The notes under the pieces are model-generated. The model had not been told where the DNA came from and did not search any database. It saw only the letters and a program-made list of their open reading frames with translations. The translations under genes were made by a program, and so were the position numbers. A stretch of 64,000 nucleotides of DNA, from NCBI GenBank assembly GCA_026120185.1, contig JANUWF010001729.1:1-64000 (forward strand), given 5' to 3'. The stretch comes from Voacanga thouarsii (Eukaryota; Streptophyta; Magnoliopsida; Gentianales; Apocynaceae). Shown piece after piece: positions 1-10,883 of the stretch; position 1 is the first letter of the stretch; each line of letters opens with the position of its first letter.

Positions 1-2620
1 TGAGTATTGCCGTAAAATTAGTAATAAATCATGAGTAATAATAAATCCTAAGTAATATTGTTAATAAATAATAAATAAATATTATTATTATTATTATAAA
101 TAATAAGTAATATTAATAATAAATTATACTCATTTTTAATTAATGATTAATAATTAATAAATAAATTTTCCAATATAAATAATATTTACGAGTGTAAATA
201 AAAGTTTTAGTAGGGCTAACAATCAATAATATGAATATAAAAGACATTTGATATTAATCAATTCCAATATATTATTTTTTATATTTAACAAAAAATATTC
301 AATTTATTTATCTAATAAAATAATAATTTAAATAATTTCTAATTTTGAAACTACCTAGTGTTTTTTGAATTTATTAAATTAAATTAAATTATTAATTATA
401 TTAATAATAATAATGATAGCAAGAATAATTCTAAAAATCATAAAGGTAGATCTTACAATAATTTCATTGCGAGAGAAAATCCATGTACATATTCATACAC
501 ACAAGAATTCAACAAATAACATGTCAATCTATCCAAAATTAGACTTGAATTAACATATATTACAACAAGGATAGTATTACACTAGTAATAATTTTTAACA
601 TGATATTTGCTAGCAAAATAAACAACATAAGAGCATAAGCATGGCATGGGTCGCGACAATCAAACTAACTCCCACTAATGACATATGAACTATTAACACA
701 AATCTACTCCCATGTTTATCATATTCACAAACCACAATTTCATTTACTTCATGCAATAGCCTTAAACCCACTCAACCTCCAAATCATATAATCACTATCT
801 TCATATGATATACATGTCTCTATCATGCTTCCAATAAATCTACAATCCAACCACATCATTCTACCTATCTTGAGTTCAAAATAAATAAGAAGAGTTATAT
901 TTAAAATACTTGTTTGATGACGCTTGATGTTGAAGATTTTTTTGTTAATGGACACCCTCGAGCGCTTGATGGCTTTAATGATCCTAAATTATCCAAGGCT
1001 GTTCACCAATATTTCATCTAAGAGAGAGGAAAAGAGTGAGAGTAAGAAGATAAGATTATATAGAATTTGAAGAAAATAAGAAGAACAAGAAGATTGTTCT
1101 TATTTTACCTTTTTAGTGTTCTTCGAATCTTGAATGAAGTGGGTGGTTTGATCCGCTTGAGTGTTCAACTTCATGTGTTTTGGTGTTGTAAAGTACACTA
1201 GAGAAGAATATAGGTTGAATACTAGTGGTTTAGAAAGTTTCGGAGTAATTGGAGATGTTTAGAAGTGATTTAGGCTTGAGGATGTGTAGTATGTGTTCTT
1301 GGTGTTTTTGAGAGAAATTGAGAGAGAGTGATTTCGTATGTGTGTGTGTGATGATGGCCGAATGGCCTAGCTTAGTGGACACTTTCGGTTATCTAAGAAG
1401 GAGAGAGAGAATTTCAGCTTTTTCAAAATTTAAATTGATAGGAAAGTGCAGATGTTTGAGGTATGAGATTGGATAATGGTGTTTGCTCTTGGAAAGTTTC
1501 TTGTCCTTCAATGTTGTATGGCTGAACTAGCTTGGTTTGATCATGTAATGGAGAGTTGTTCCAACTTTGGGCTGGACGAAAATGGCTATGGAATAGTAGA
1601 TGAATTTCTGGCTTTATTGTCTTGCTAGGTGAGTGTTTAATGGAACAAAAATCTGGAATTTAATTTGAAGTTTGTATTATTTTGAATGGATTGAAGATAA
1701 GAGTGTTTTGAGGTTTGTTAATGGAGTCCTAATGATCATGGTAGATGGAGAATCAAAGGGGTTCTGTCCATGGCTATATTATTACCAAAACTTCATGAAG
1801 TTTCATGAAGATTTTCGGCCTTGGCATTGATTAGGCAAAGCTGTAAAAAAATCTGGTATTGAAGCTTAAGAACACTTAGGATTTGAAATGGTTTTGTGCA
1901 GGTTTTTTATCTTCTTTGGAATGGTTTTGCGGCTGCGTTTTATGGGTGCTTGAAGGTCCATTAGTGGTGGCTTTCTAGCCATCATCTTGAAGAAGAAAGG
2001 AGAATGTTTTAGGAGTTCTTCAGCACCAACGAAGAGCTCAATATTCATGTTCAAAGGCTGCTTGTTTGCTGGAAAAATTCTGGTTTGGTGCAGTATGTAA
2101 GGCTGCGAAAATCCAAAGCATTTCAGCCTTCATCTTCACACAAGATGGTTAGTTCTTTGCAAGAATTGGAAAGAGAGAGGTGGCTGCAAATTTTGAAAAC
2201 AAGCTTTGAAGAAAATTTGGAAAATTTTCTAGATTTTTACCAAAAAAAGAATAAGAAGAAGATGAAGTTCTTGAAGGAATAACTATGGTGATTTACTTGG
2301 AACATCTTCCGATACTTTCTCCACATTTTCAGCCAAATCCTATCCCACAAGAGCTGGAATTTTGAAATTCCAAGCAAGGTAATTATGCAAGATTTTTATG
2401 GATATAAAAATTAATTAAATAATTAGAAATAGTTTAAATTTAAAGAGGTTAGGACAAGGCTTGCAAAAATAATAGAGACAAGAATTCTTCTAGAATTCTT
2501 TTTAGGACAAGATCTCATGGTTAAGATATTACCATTGTGTCTTCCCCGAGACAATATTCCTAACATTAAGGAATGTAAGAAAGTAGAAAATTCAAACATT
2601 GGTTAAGATAAATATGAATA
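1..2620. other. AT-rich intergenic DNA, no gene recognised
   Basis: The first 600 bases are almost pure A/T with short repeats of 'taataa'. The rest has somewhat more G but no reading frame that looks like a protein. The short frames at 1,866-2,054 (minus) and 2,085-2,282 (plus) have no recognisable motif and no codon pattern that sets them apart from the surrounding DNA. It may be decayed transposon DNA, but I could not assign it. Confidence 0.6.
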
Positions 2621-2630
2621 AAACTTAGGT

Positions 2631-2700
2631 GGTGGGATTTGAACTCAAGACTTTAGGGATTAATCACAAAGCTTTAACCACTTAACCACAATAACTCTTA
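2631..2700 (-). mobile_element. tRNA-derived SINE-like head (A and B boxes)
   Basis: On the minus strand, 2,690-2,671 reads TGTGGTTAAGTGGTTAAAGC, close to the polymerase III A box. About 25 bases downstream, 2,646-2,631 reads GAGTTCAAATCCCACC, close to a tRNA B box followed by an acceptor-like stretch. The order and spacing match a tRNA-derived SINE head or a degraded tRNA gene. I could not define a 3' body, an A-rich tail or target duplications, and it does not fold as an intact tRNA by eye. SINE fossil is the preferred call. Confidence 0.45.
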
Positions 2701-2944
2701 CTCTTATTTCTCAACCAAATCTTCTTCTTATCTAAGCCTCAAGCCATCTTCCTCTTTCGACCTCAAGGAAAATTACCTTTTTACCCTTTCTACTCAACAA
2801 TCACAAATAAACCTTATAACCCATAAACCACAATTCTAAGGCACACAAAATCATTCAAGGAATATATTTTATGCAAGATGATATGATATGCACCCCATGC
2901 TTCTCACTCTAGGATAAGTTTAGGTGGGGTTTTACAAATCCTCT

Positions 2945-3816
2945 TCCATATTCATCCATGATAAACCTCTTCAAGCACTTTATCTATGTATTTAGACTAT
3001 GAAAGACCTAGCAACCTCCTTGATCTATCTCTATAGATCCTTATTTCCAAAATTTGGGTTGCTCCTCCAAGGTCTTTCATGGAGAACATCTTGAGTAACA
3101 AAATCTTTATGGATTGAAGAATGAAAATACCATTTCCTATTAGTAATATGTAATCTATATAAAGTAATAAGAAAATAACTCGCACTCCCACAAGCCTTCT
3201 TATACACACACGGTTCATCCATATTTTGAATGCAACCAAATTCTTTAATTATCTCATCAAAATGGATGTTTCAACTCCTAGATGCTTACTTAAGTCCATA
3301 GATGGACCTTTACAACTTGTATACTTTTGTACCATATTTAGATATAAAACCTTCAGGTTGTGTCATATACACTTTCTCGATCAAGTTTCTATTAAGGAAA
3401 TTTACTTTCACATTCATTTGCCAAATCTCATAGTCGTAATGAGCGGCAAGTGTTAGGAATATTCTTATGAATTTTAGCATAGTGACTGGTGGAAAAGTTT
3501 CATCATAGTCAATACCTTGTCGTTGTCGATAACCTTTTGTAACCAGACGTGCCTTATAGGTAACCATATTACCATCCATGTCGATTTTCTTTTTGAAAAC
3601 CCATTTGCACCCTATAGGCTTGATTCCTTCATGTGGATCAACTAAAGTCCATACTTGGATGTCATACATGGAATCTATTTCTGACTGCATGGCTTCAAGC
3701 CATTTATTAGAATCTGAATTATTTTGAACATCCTTGTAAGTAGTAGGCTCATCTTCTTCTATGAGCAATAAGTCATTGTGGTCACTTATGAGAAATCCAT
3801 ATCTCTTATGTGCCAC
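2945..3816 (-). pseudogene. Copia reverse transcriptase fragment (element 1)
   Basis: The frame 3,816-3,310 (168 residues) begins in the linker before RT and holds the conserved CKWVFKKK and YKARLVTKGY blocks. The first catalytic block, usually QMDVKTAFLNG, reads QMNVKVNFLNR, so its aspartate is asparagine. A second frame, 3,239-2,997, carries the palm motif as YIDY where copia has YVDD, followed by FSMKDLGGATQILEIRIYRD. The frame change between 3,310 and 3,239 and both active-site changes make the enzyme inactive. Homology continues to about 2,945 and stops before RNase H. Confidence 0.9.
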
Positions 3817-3989
3817 TCATATCCTACTCGACATACAAGGTTCTTGTATGTTAAAAGGTTCATCAATAGGTGTGGATTTAGATGATTGATCAATATATGT
3901 TTGTTCTTCTTAAACTTCACTAAGTTCAAGCTTGCTCCCACTATCTTCTTTAAACGTGTGCTCCTTATCTAAGAAAACAACATGTTTCA

Positions 3990-4760
3990 AAACAAAAAAT
4001 TTATTTTGCAGAAGGAAGATAGAAGTAATATCCGAAGGATTCTTTTAGATATTCAACAAACAAACATTTGTCAGACTTACTTTCAAGTTTGTCCGACATT
4101 GCCCTTTTCACAAAAGCGAGGCAAATCCTTAAATGAGATAAATTTGGTCTCTTACCAAAGAATAGCTCACAAGGAGTGGTATCAACCATTTTTTTACGAA
4201 ACTCTGTTTAATATATAAACAGTAGTCTCCAGTGCATATCCCTAAAATGATTTTAGTAACTTTGCAAATGCAATCATGATCTGTACCATGTCTAGAAGGG
4301 TTAGATTCATTCTCTTAAATACATCATTATGTTGAGATGTATGTGGTGGAGTCCATTGAGATAATATCCCTTTATCTTTAAAATAACTTAGAAACTCTTA
4401 GCTTAAGTATTCACCTCCTCAATCGGATCTAAGAGTTTTAATACTTTTGCCGAATTATTTTTCTACTTTATTCTTGAAGTCTTTGAAATTGTTAAATTCT
4501 TCAGACTTGTATTTCATTAATTACAAATGCCCATATCATGAATAGTCATCAACAAAGGTTATAATATAGTGATAACCTCCTCTTGCATGTATAGACATTA
4601 GGTCACATATATTTGTATGTATTAGTTCTAATAACTCTTTAGCTCTTTCTCCTTTTTTAGAAAATGGAGTTTTAGCCATTTTACCAAGTAAACAAGATTG
4701 GCATGTGTCATATGATTTATAATCAAATGACCCTAAGTCACCCAAGTCAGTATAATTTAG
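3990..4760 (-). pseudogene. Copia integrase fragments (element 1)
   Basis: The frame 4,745-4,536 shows the end of the zinc-binding pre-integrase domain (CQSCLLGKMAKTPFSKKGER) followed by the start of the catalytic core, where the usual DLxGP block is decayed and YHYIITFVDDYS follows. The frame 4,189-4,001 holds the late-core and C-terminal blocks TTPCELFFGKRPNLSHLRI and KCLFVEYLKESFGYYFY. The sequence between 4,530 and 4,200 is integrase-like in several frames with stops. It would have joined cDNA to host DNA when intact. Confidence 0.85.
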
Positions 4761-4919
4761 ACACGCGTTTTTAATTTACATGGCATAAACAACTATACCA
4801 TAAGTAAGATGAGATTGAGTTATCTTTTCTTTGTTTCTTTACATTTATATTGAGAATTAAATTATCCATGTCTAGAACATATAAACCATTAACTAATGTT
4901 GTAGAACCATAATGGATGT

Positions 4920-5204
4920 CATTTAATGAAAAAAACAACGTTTATTCTTAAAATTTAAATGAAATCCAAATAAGTCTAAACAAGCAACTAAGATAATGTT
5001 TTTCAATAAAACTGGTACAAAATAGTAGTTTTGAAGTTCTAAAATTAATCCAGAATGTAGATTAAGATGATAAGTCCCTACAGCTAGTGCAGCAACCTTT
5101 GATCCATTTGCAGCTCGCAGGTTCACATCGCCCTTTTCCAACATTCTACTATCCTTTAGTCCATTCAAATTATTGCATATATGAGATCCACAACTAGTAT
5201 CCAA
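4920..5204 (-). pseudogene. Copia protease fragment (element 1)
   Basis: The frame 5,204-4,923 opens with DTSCGSHICNNL, the pepsin-like retroelement protease active-site region (aspartate, threonine, then serine in place of the usual glycine context). It continues through the typical copia blocks ALAVGTYHLNL and YYFVPVLLKNIILVACLDL to NKRCFFH. The protease would have matured the gag-pol polyprotein. It is separated from gag and from integrase by frame changes. Confidence 0.8.
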
Positions 5205-6235
5205 TACCTATCTCATTACTAAAGGCAAACTTAATCTCAATTATAAACATATCAAGAGTAGGAGTAGAAGTAGAAGTGCTTGCAAGCTTCTTCTTCTCCT
5301 TCTTTTCCTTCACGGTCTCTAAGTAGGCATTGCAATTGTGCCTCCAATTGCCTATCTTGCCACAATGATGACATGGGCCTTTAGTAGTTGCTTCCTTCTT
5401 CTTCATGCCTCCTTTGGGTTAGTGGGAGTTTTCTTCTTCGTGGGGACTAGCTTCTTAGAAGATGAAGAACCTCTATCAAGATCATCTTATCGTCCTTCTT
5501 CATGGATGATTCAACAGTCTGAAGCAGAGTGATGAGCTCAGGTATGGTGGTCTCAATATTGTTCATGTGGTAGTTAATCACAAATTGTGAAAAACTACAT
5601 GGAAATAATTGTAGAATTAAGTCAACACTTAAATCGTGGTCCATTATGAAACTAAGAGACCCAAGCTTTTCAATATAGCCCAACATCTGCAGACTCTATG
5701 AGTGACCACCTGAAGCACCATCAACCATCTTAGAACAGAATAGTTGCTTAGAGATCTCATATCTATTACTGCTCTAAGATGGTTGATGGTGCTGCGAGGT
5801 CACTCAGAGCTGCAGATGTTGAGTTATATTGAAAAGCTTGGGTCTCTTAATTCTACAATTATTTCCAAGTAGCTTTTCAATATAGCCCAACATCTGCAGA
5901 CCCATGAGTGACCATCGAAGCACCACCAACCATCTTAGAGCGAGAATAGTTTCTTAGAGATCTCATATCTCTCAATTCTATCTTGTCTATCAAACAACTC
6001 TTTAAGATGGAAGATAATGGTTTGAGCATCCATATGCTCATGTTGTTTTTGTAACTCAAGAGTCATTGACACCAAGCATAATACATGGTGCGGTGTTACC
6101 GCCCTCCTTGTGCTTCTTGTGGACAACATGCTCATTAGCGAGAGCATCTTGGGCTATAGGTGGTAAAATATGAGCATCTAGCACGTAAAACAACATTTTC
6201 GACTTAAGAATGATTCTCAAGTTTCCATGCCAATA
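5190..6235 (-). pseudogene. Copia gag fragment with rearranged centre (element 1)
   Basis: Homology to the UBN2-type copia gag starts at 6,235 with YWHGNLRII and runs through HVVHKKHKEGG, LQKQHEHMDAQTIIFHLKEL and LGYIEKLGSLSFIMDHDLS. The zinc knuckle lies in 5,406-5,194 as CHHCGKIGNWRHNC. The three cysteines are kept but the histidine at knuckle position 9 is asparagine. About 24 N-terminal residues seen in the related gag at 19,095 are missing. The middle (5,595-5,970) carries an inverted, partly deleted extra copy of gag sequence, listed separately. Confidence 0.85.
5595..5970. repeat. Direct-inverted-direct triplication inside gag
   Basis: Three copies of one gag segment sit side by side: A (5,595-5,764, direct), B (5,765-5,872, inverted) and C (5,871-5,970, direct). 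The reverse complement of B matches A but lacks about 36 bases of A (roughly 5,622-5,657). A carries 'taag' on both sides of the missing piece. The junction with C shares only a couple of bases. A and B together could form a long imperfect hairpin. Confidence 0.8.
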
Positions 6236-6437
6236 GACGACATACGGAGCACATTTCAATGGCTACAGCTTGTTGATGCATTGTATCCTGGATTAGTTGG
6301 ATCATGGAAAAGCAGAATATTGGTAACGACTACAATCCAAGATGCGGAGAAAATTGGCAAGCCCTACCGACTTGGGTGTTTGAATGAAGAACAAGGGTTG
6401 AAGCTTTTGACAGAGTCAGCATTCATTAATGAAAATG

Positions 6438-7997
6438 GTTAGCTTTCTTCATCAGTTTTATGCTTCGAATTATAGACATGTTATAACTTAGATAAATCAT
6501 ATATTATGTCAATTTTTAGCTATTGTACTTTTTTCTAATTTTAATTTCAAATTATCGTCAATGGAAGGTTTTTTTTTTTTTTAATTGTCTCTTCTTTTTT
6601 TAGTGGGATGGTGGTTAGAGTACTTTTGAATAGAATATATCATGATGTCTAATTTTCTAATTCTATGAATGGAAAATATTTTCTAATTATATAAAACTTG
6701 CATGCTATCTGATTGCAATTATTGTGGTAAATATCTAAGTTACCAATACCTAGAAAATCATTCTATGTAGGACTGTTTTTTTTTTTTTAATTTTATTTTA
6801 GAACCAATAGAAACTTTGCTAGATTTGGAGTGTCTATCGTTCCAGTAGAAACACTTACGCCTCAGTGTTCTCAATTTCAGCATTGTTCTCTGTTACTGTA
6901 GAAATAATGTTCTTCTTGGGTTTATTTTCTTATCTTTTATGCTCTTTTTAAATGATGTTTCAGTACAAATACATAGGTACGGATATGTTTTCTCATTCTT
7001 AGCTTTTTTAAGGCTGGCGATATTTCCAGAGCAAAAGTTTGCAAAATGACATCTCTATCCTCTAAACCTAAAAAAAAATTATTTATTTATTTTTTTCTCT
7101 CTTGAATCTCAACACCCTAAATATTTGGGCTCTGTCCTCCAATGAATCCCTCTCTTCTTCTCTTCTGCGATCTCTCAAATCTTGTCTTCTGCCATCTATC
7201 CCTTTACTTTGTATTAGCATTTTGGCTTCAAATTTCTCTCCTCTTGCCTTCTGCGATCCATGCCTCTTCGTTGGATTAGTTTTATGGGTTCAAGACTGAA
7301 GGTTGAAAGCCTTCTGCAATCTATATGAGTTCTAGATTGAAGATGGAAAATAGTTTTATGGGTTTAAGACTGAAAGTTGAAAGCCTTTTGCAATCTATGA
7401 GAGTTTAAGGCTGAAGATTATAAATAAAGATAGGATATATAAATGGGATCAAGACTGAATTTTGAAAGCTTTTTGTGCCTCTTCTTTGTATTAGTTTTAT
7501 ACTTTTAAGATTGAGGTTTAAAAGCAAGGATGGGATCTTTAGATGCGACTTGTAAAATTTTTGGTGATTATTAAAGTGTACTCATTATAAGATATTCATA
7601 AATATCTAAAAATATGGAAATATGTCATTTAGTAGCTAATCCCTCAATTTCTTGAAATTGATTATCCAAAGGTGATAAACGCCAATCCTCCTCTCCTATC
7701 CTTCCCACTCTCTGTTTCCCTCCCTTTCACTACTCTCCTTTGCCCTCCTCTTCTTCCATCAATCCAAACATAGCCTAGGTATTTTTGATCAAGTAAATTA
7801 GCCCGAGCCGCCACATCCGAAGGCATAAGCTGGCAAACCAAAACCCTTTTAGAAGTTATGAAGAGGAGAAAAGCACATGGAAATATACTTTCCAACAAAA
7901 ACCACATAGCTTTGACCTAAAAGAATTAATGTCATGTTCTGCATTGTTTGGTGTTCAGTGAGATGTAAATTGATGTATTACTCCTATTATTTTGCAG
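6438..7997 (+). other. Phase-1 intron of the NLR fragment
   Basis: Donor GTTAGC follows exon base 6,437. The acceptor is TTTTGCAG ending at 7,997, behind a T-rich tract. Removing it joins G to GC and keeps the reading frame across RNBS-C and GLPL. The intron is T-rich and holds imperfect tandem repeats near 7.3 kb. I see no coding frame in it; the short frames at 7,102-7,299 and 7,662-7,907 have no motif. Confidence 0.7.
7281..7490 (+). repeat. Imperfect tandem repeats of about 74 bp in the NLR intron
   Basis: A block beginning TTTATGGGTTCAAGACTGA recurs at 7,281 and 7,355 (spacing 74) and again in weaker form near 7,440. Each copy is followed by a 'gttgaaagccttctgcaatct' type sequence with substitutions. 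It is a small local duplication with no coding role that I can see. Confidence 0.6.
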
Positions 7998-9811
7998 GCC
8001 GTCAAATTGATCACGAATTGAAAACACAATTGGTAAAAAAGTGCGAGTATATACCACTAACAATCTCGTTAGTTGGGGGAATTTTGAGCAAAAACAACTC
8101 ATCAAATGATTATTGCAAGATGGTGAAAGCAGATGCAGACTTTTATGCACCAAGTAGAAGAAGGAATCTTCTGCAAAATCTTGCAATGAAGATGGTGCCA
8201 AGCTATGACCCTGAGATTGTTTGGAAGATTCTTCATCTATGTTATGAGCATTTACCAAATCATTTGAAGGCGTGTTTTCTTCATTTGGGACAGTTTCCAG
8301 AAGGTGAGGACATAAATGCAGAAATGTTGTATCAAATGTGGATTGCGGAGGGATTGGTTCCATCATGCTCCTCTGGTGGAGAGAAAACATCAATGGATGT
8401 AGCAGAAGAGTACTTGGCTGAGTTGGCTGTTCGGTCTTTGATTCAAGTCAATGTAAATCAGTTCTCAACAAATAGACGGTTCGTGTCATGCTGCCTTCAT
8501 TATTTGGTAAGAAAATTTTGCCTAAAGCTTGGAGAATATTTGGAGTTTCTTAAGGTCTTGGATTTTCGATGGAAAAATCTTTCTGGGGGGAATTCTTCAT
8601 CCTCAGGAAATACTATTAGACTTTCCATTCAGCTTGAATCCTCCAGGAAATTTTCTGAAGATTGTGACTTTTATACAAGTGATGCAATTGGATCAGCTAG
8701 TAGAGACCTTCGTTCATTACTTGTCTACAATGCAAATCCAGTTTTCGGAACTCGGATTGAACTTCCTCGAGCAACATGTAAGGACCTTAAATTGCTTAGA
8801 GTTTTGCAAATGGTGAACTGTGAAATCAAGGGTGGGAAGCTACCTAAAGATATGAAAAGGCTAATCCACTTAAGGTTGCTTAGTCTAAATGGCTGTACTT
8901 TGAAAGAGCTTCCATTGTCCATAGGTAACTTGAAATTCTTAGAGACCCTTGACTTAAGAGTAGCTGGAATTGATAAATGTGGGATTTTTGTCCCAAATGT
9001 GCTCTGGAAACTAAAGCAACTGAGGCATCTTTATCTTCCTCATCGCCACTCTAGTAGGCATGGAAAATTACGTTTAAAAGGTATAAATAAGCTGGAGACA
9101 CTAGTTAACTTTGACGGTGATGAAGATGAGCTTACGGCTTCAGAATGGACGAGGCTGCGACATCTTGATGCAAGAGTTTGCGGAAACAAGAGCCTTGCTG
9201 CTATGATTGATTGTATTAACACCCAAGGGCACAAGTTAAAGGAGACATACTTGCACTTAAGTTTTTCAGGTTCGAGTTTTGAGGAAAGCGCAGTTCCAAT
9301 AGAATCTGTGTTCACCTGCAGCAAGCTCCGTCACCTGACTGTAATTTGGGGGAGGTGTGAGCTAAATGAAGTCAAAATTCCCAGCTCCATGTCAAACCTC
9401 ATTGAACTTTGCTTGATAAGATGCCAAATCAAAGAAGACCCAATGCCGACCTTGGGAAAGTTTCCCCAATTGAGGACACTAGTCTTGGAGAAGAAAAGCT
9501 TTATTGGTAAAGAAATGGCATGCGAGGCAAACAGCTTTCCAGCTCTGACATCTCTCAAGATCTCAAATTTGGTCCATTTAGAGAAGTTGGTGATGATGCC
9601 CAAAGCCACCATGCCTAGTCTTTCTCATCTCGAAATCATATGCTGTCATAAATTGGAGATGATTCCTGATGGACTGAGATTCATTACACTTACAGAGCTG
9701 AAGCTTACCATGCATAAAGAGTTCAATGACAGAGTTCGTAGGGCAGATGGGAAAGGAGTGGATTTTGAAAAAGTTCAACATGTGCCATTTATTTCACTAG
9801 TTGATTGGTGA

Positions 9812-10883
9812 TGTTTAGGTACCTCTCTAAAACCTAACTCATCATGAGAACTTGTGATTCAATTTGAAGCACGAAATATTTCAGTTGTTTTTCACCTCAT
9901 TTTTCTCGTTCTACAATGGTAAATTTTTCACCAGGTCTACTCTCACTTTTTAATTTTATTTGTATGCTTTTTAATAACTAGATCTTTTTCTTTTTCTTTT
10001 TCGCTCGAACAGCTTGGCAACAACTATGGATAACTTAATTTGGCATTCAACCACTATCATGGAAAGAGATATCCGATCAACCTCGCGAAAGTTTGCCAGC
10101 CCAAGTTGACTTTTAGTTGAAAGGAATATAGAAAAGGTCATATTTGATTATTGTATTATTTCATTCTGAAACCTTGTGCAGTAACTGTAATTCGATGGTT
10201 TATCATCTTTCCAAATCCTATGACTTCAATCTTGGAAGTTGATGATGTTTATTGATGTGAAGAATTTGGATGACAATTCAATAAATATTCAAAATCCATC
10301 CATGAGTAGGATAGATAGGAATACTAAATTAAATGGATTTCAACGGCTGTCATTTACATCTAAATATTTAATATACATTTAAATGGATATTCACTTGAAT
10401 CTACTTATATTTGCTAGTATCGACGCTGTTGGAACCTTAAGACGGCGTTTTGACAATTTGACGGAGTTTCAGTCTGTTTAGGAAATAATATATTGGAATA
10501 GTTTGAGGCGGGAATTAGTTTGAAAACAATTTGGAAATTAACGTTCAGAAAAACTCTAGCAAATCTGGAGAAGATCTTTGGAAGTGAATCTAATAAAGAT
10601 TCTATACTGAGGAAGATTAATTCAAGATGGAAAGGATTGCAATGTTTTCAGAAAACGTGAGAAGATTAAAACTAATTTGGCAATCTCCTGATTCGGTTAG
10701 AACACAATAACTCTGTCTAACTACAAGAAGCCGACTTTGAAAGTAGGAAGCAATGAGAAAAATTTTGAAGAGCATTCTGTGAGAAAAGTCGTGCAAAGAG
10801 ACAGCAAAATTCATGATTATATTTTGAAAAGGTTTGACACAAACACCATTAATGAGAGTTTATGTAATTCGTTGCTAAACGTT
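9812..10883 (+). other. 3' flank of the NLR fragment
   Basis: No protein-like frame was found. The first few hundred bases may be the NLR 3' UTR. No clear polyadenylation signal could be chosen. The segment ends where homology to the copia LTR of element 2 begins. Confidence 0.5.

Larger units (their letters stand above)
2945..6235 (-). mobile_element. Copia retrotransposon remnant, element 1
   Basis: The minus strand carries the Ty1/copia order from high to low coordinates: gag with a zinc knuckle, protease, integrase, reverse transcriptase. Frameshifts and stops break every domain. The gag N terminus is missing because its homology stops at 6,235, where NLR sequence begins. The pol end stops near 2,945, soon after the YVDD region, so RNase H and the 3' LTR are absent. 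No flanking LTR or target duplication was found. It is clearly related to element 2 (13.5-19.1 kb), with which it shares long stretches of gag, protease and integrase. Confidence 0.9.
6227..9811 (+). pseudogene. 5'-truncated CC-NB-LRR (NLR) resistance gene
   Basis: NLRs are intracellular immune receptors that bind nucleotide through NB-ARC and sense pathogen effectors. Exon fragment 6,236-6,437 starts at the kinase-2 motif (DDIRSTFQWLQLVDALYPGL), then RNBS-B (SRILVTTTI) and RNBS-C-like LGCLNEEQGLKLL. The second exon, 7,998-9,811, has GLPL as KKCEYIPLTISLVGGILS, RNBS-D as CFLHLGQFPEGEDINAEM, the winged-helix block WIAEGLV, and LHY where MHD is expected (SCCLHYLVRKFCLKL). Leucine-rich repeats follow to the stop at 9,811. 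Joining the exons at 6,437/7,998 keeps the frame. The coiled coil, P-loop and start of NB-ARC are absent: upstream lies antisense copia gag, which supplies the ATG at 6,227. The motifs resemble the RPP8/RPP13/At1g50180 group. The second exon has about 600 open codons, so the truncation may be recent or the exon may still be transcribed. Confidence 0.88.

Noticed and set aside
2925..2944. Sequence GGTGGGGTTTTACA next to element 1 as the end of another solo LTR
   Set aside because: It resembles LTR ends seen elsewhere, but no matching left end or target duplication was found within the first 2.9 kb.
7932..8393. 153-codon minus-strand frame opposite the NLR
   Set aside because: It is the antisense shadow of the NLR exon, which has clear NB-ARC and LRR motifs on the plus strand.
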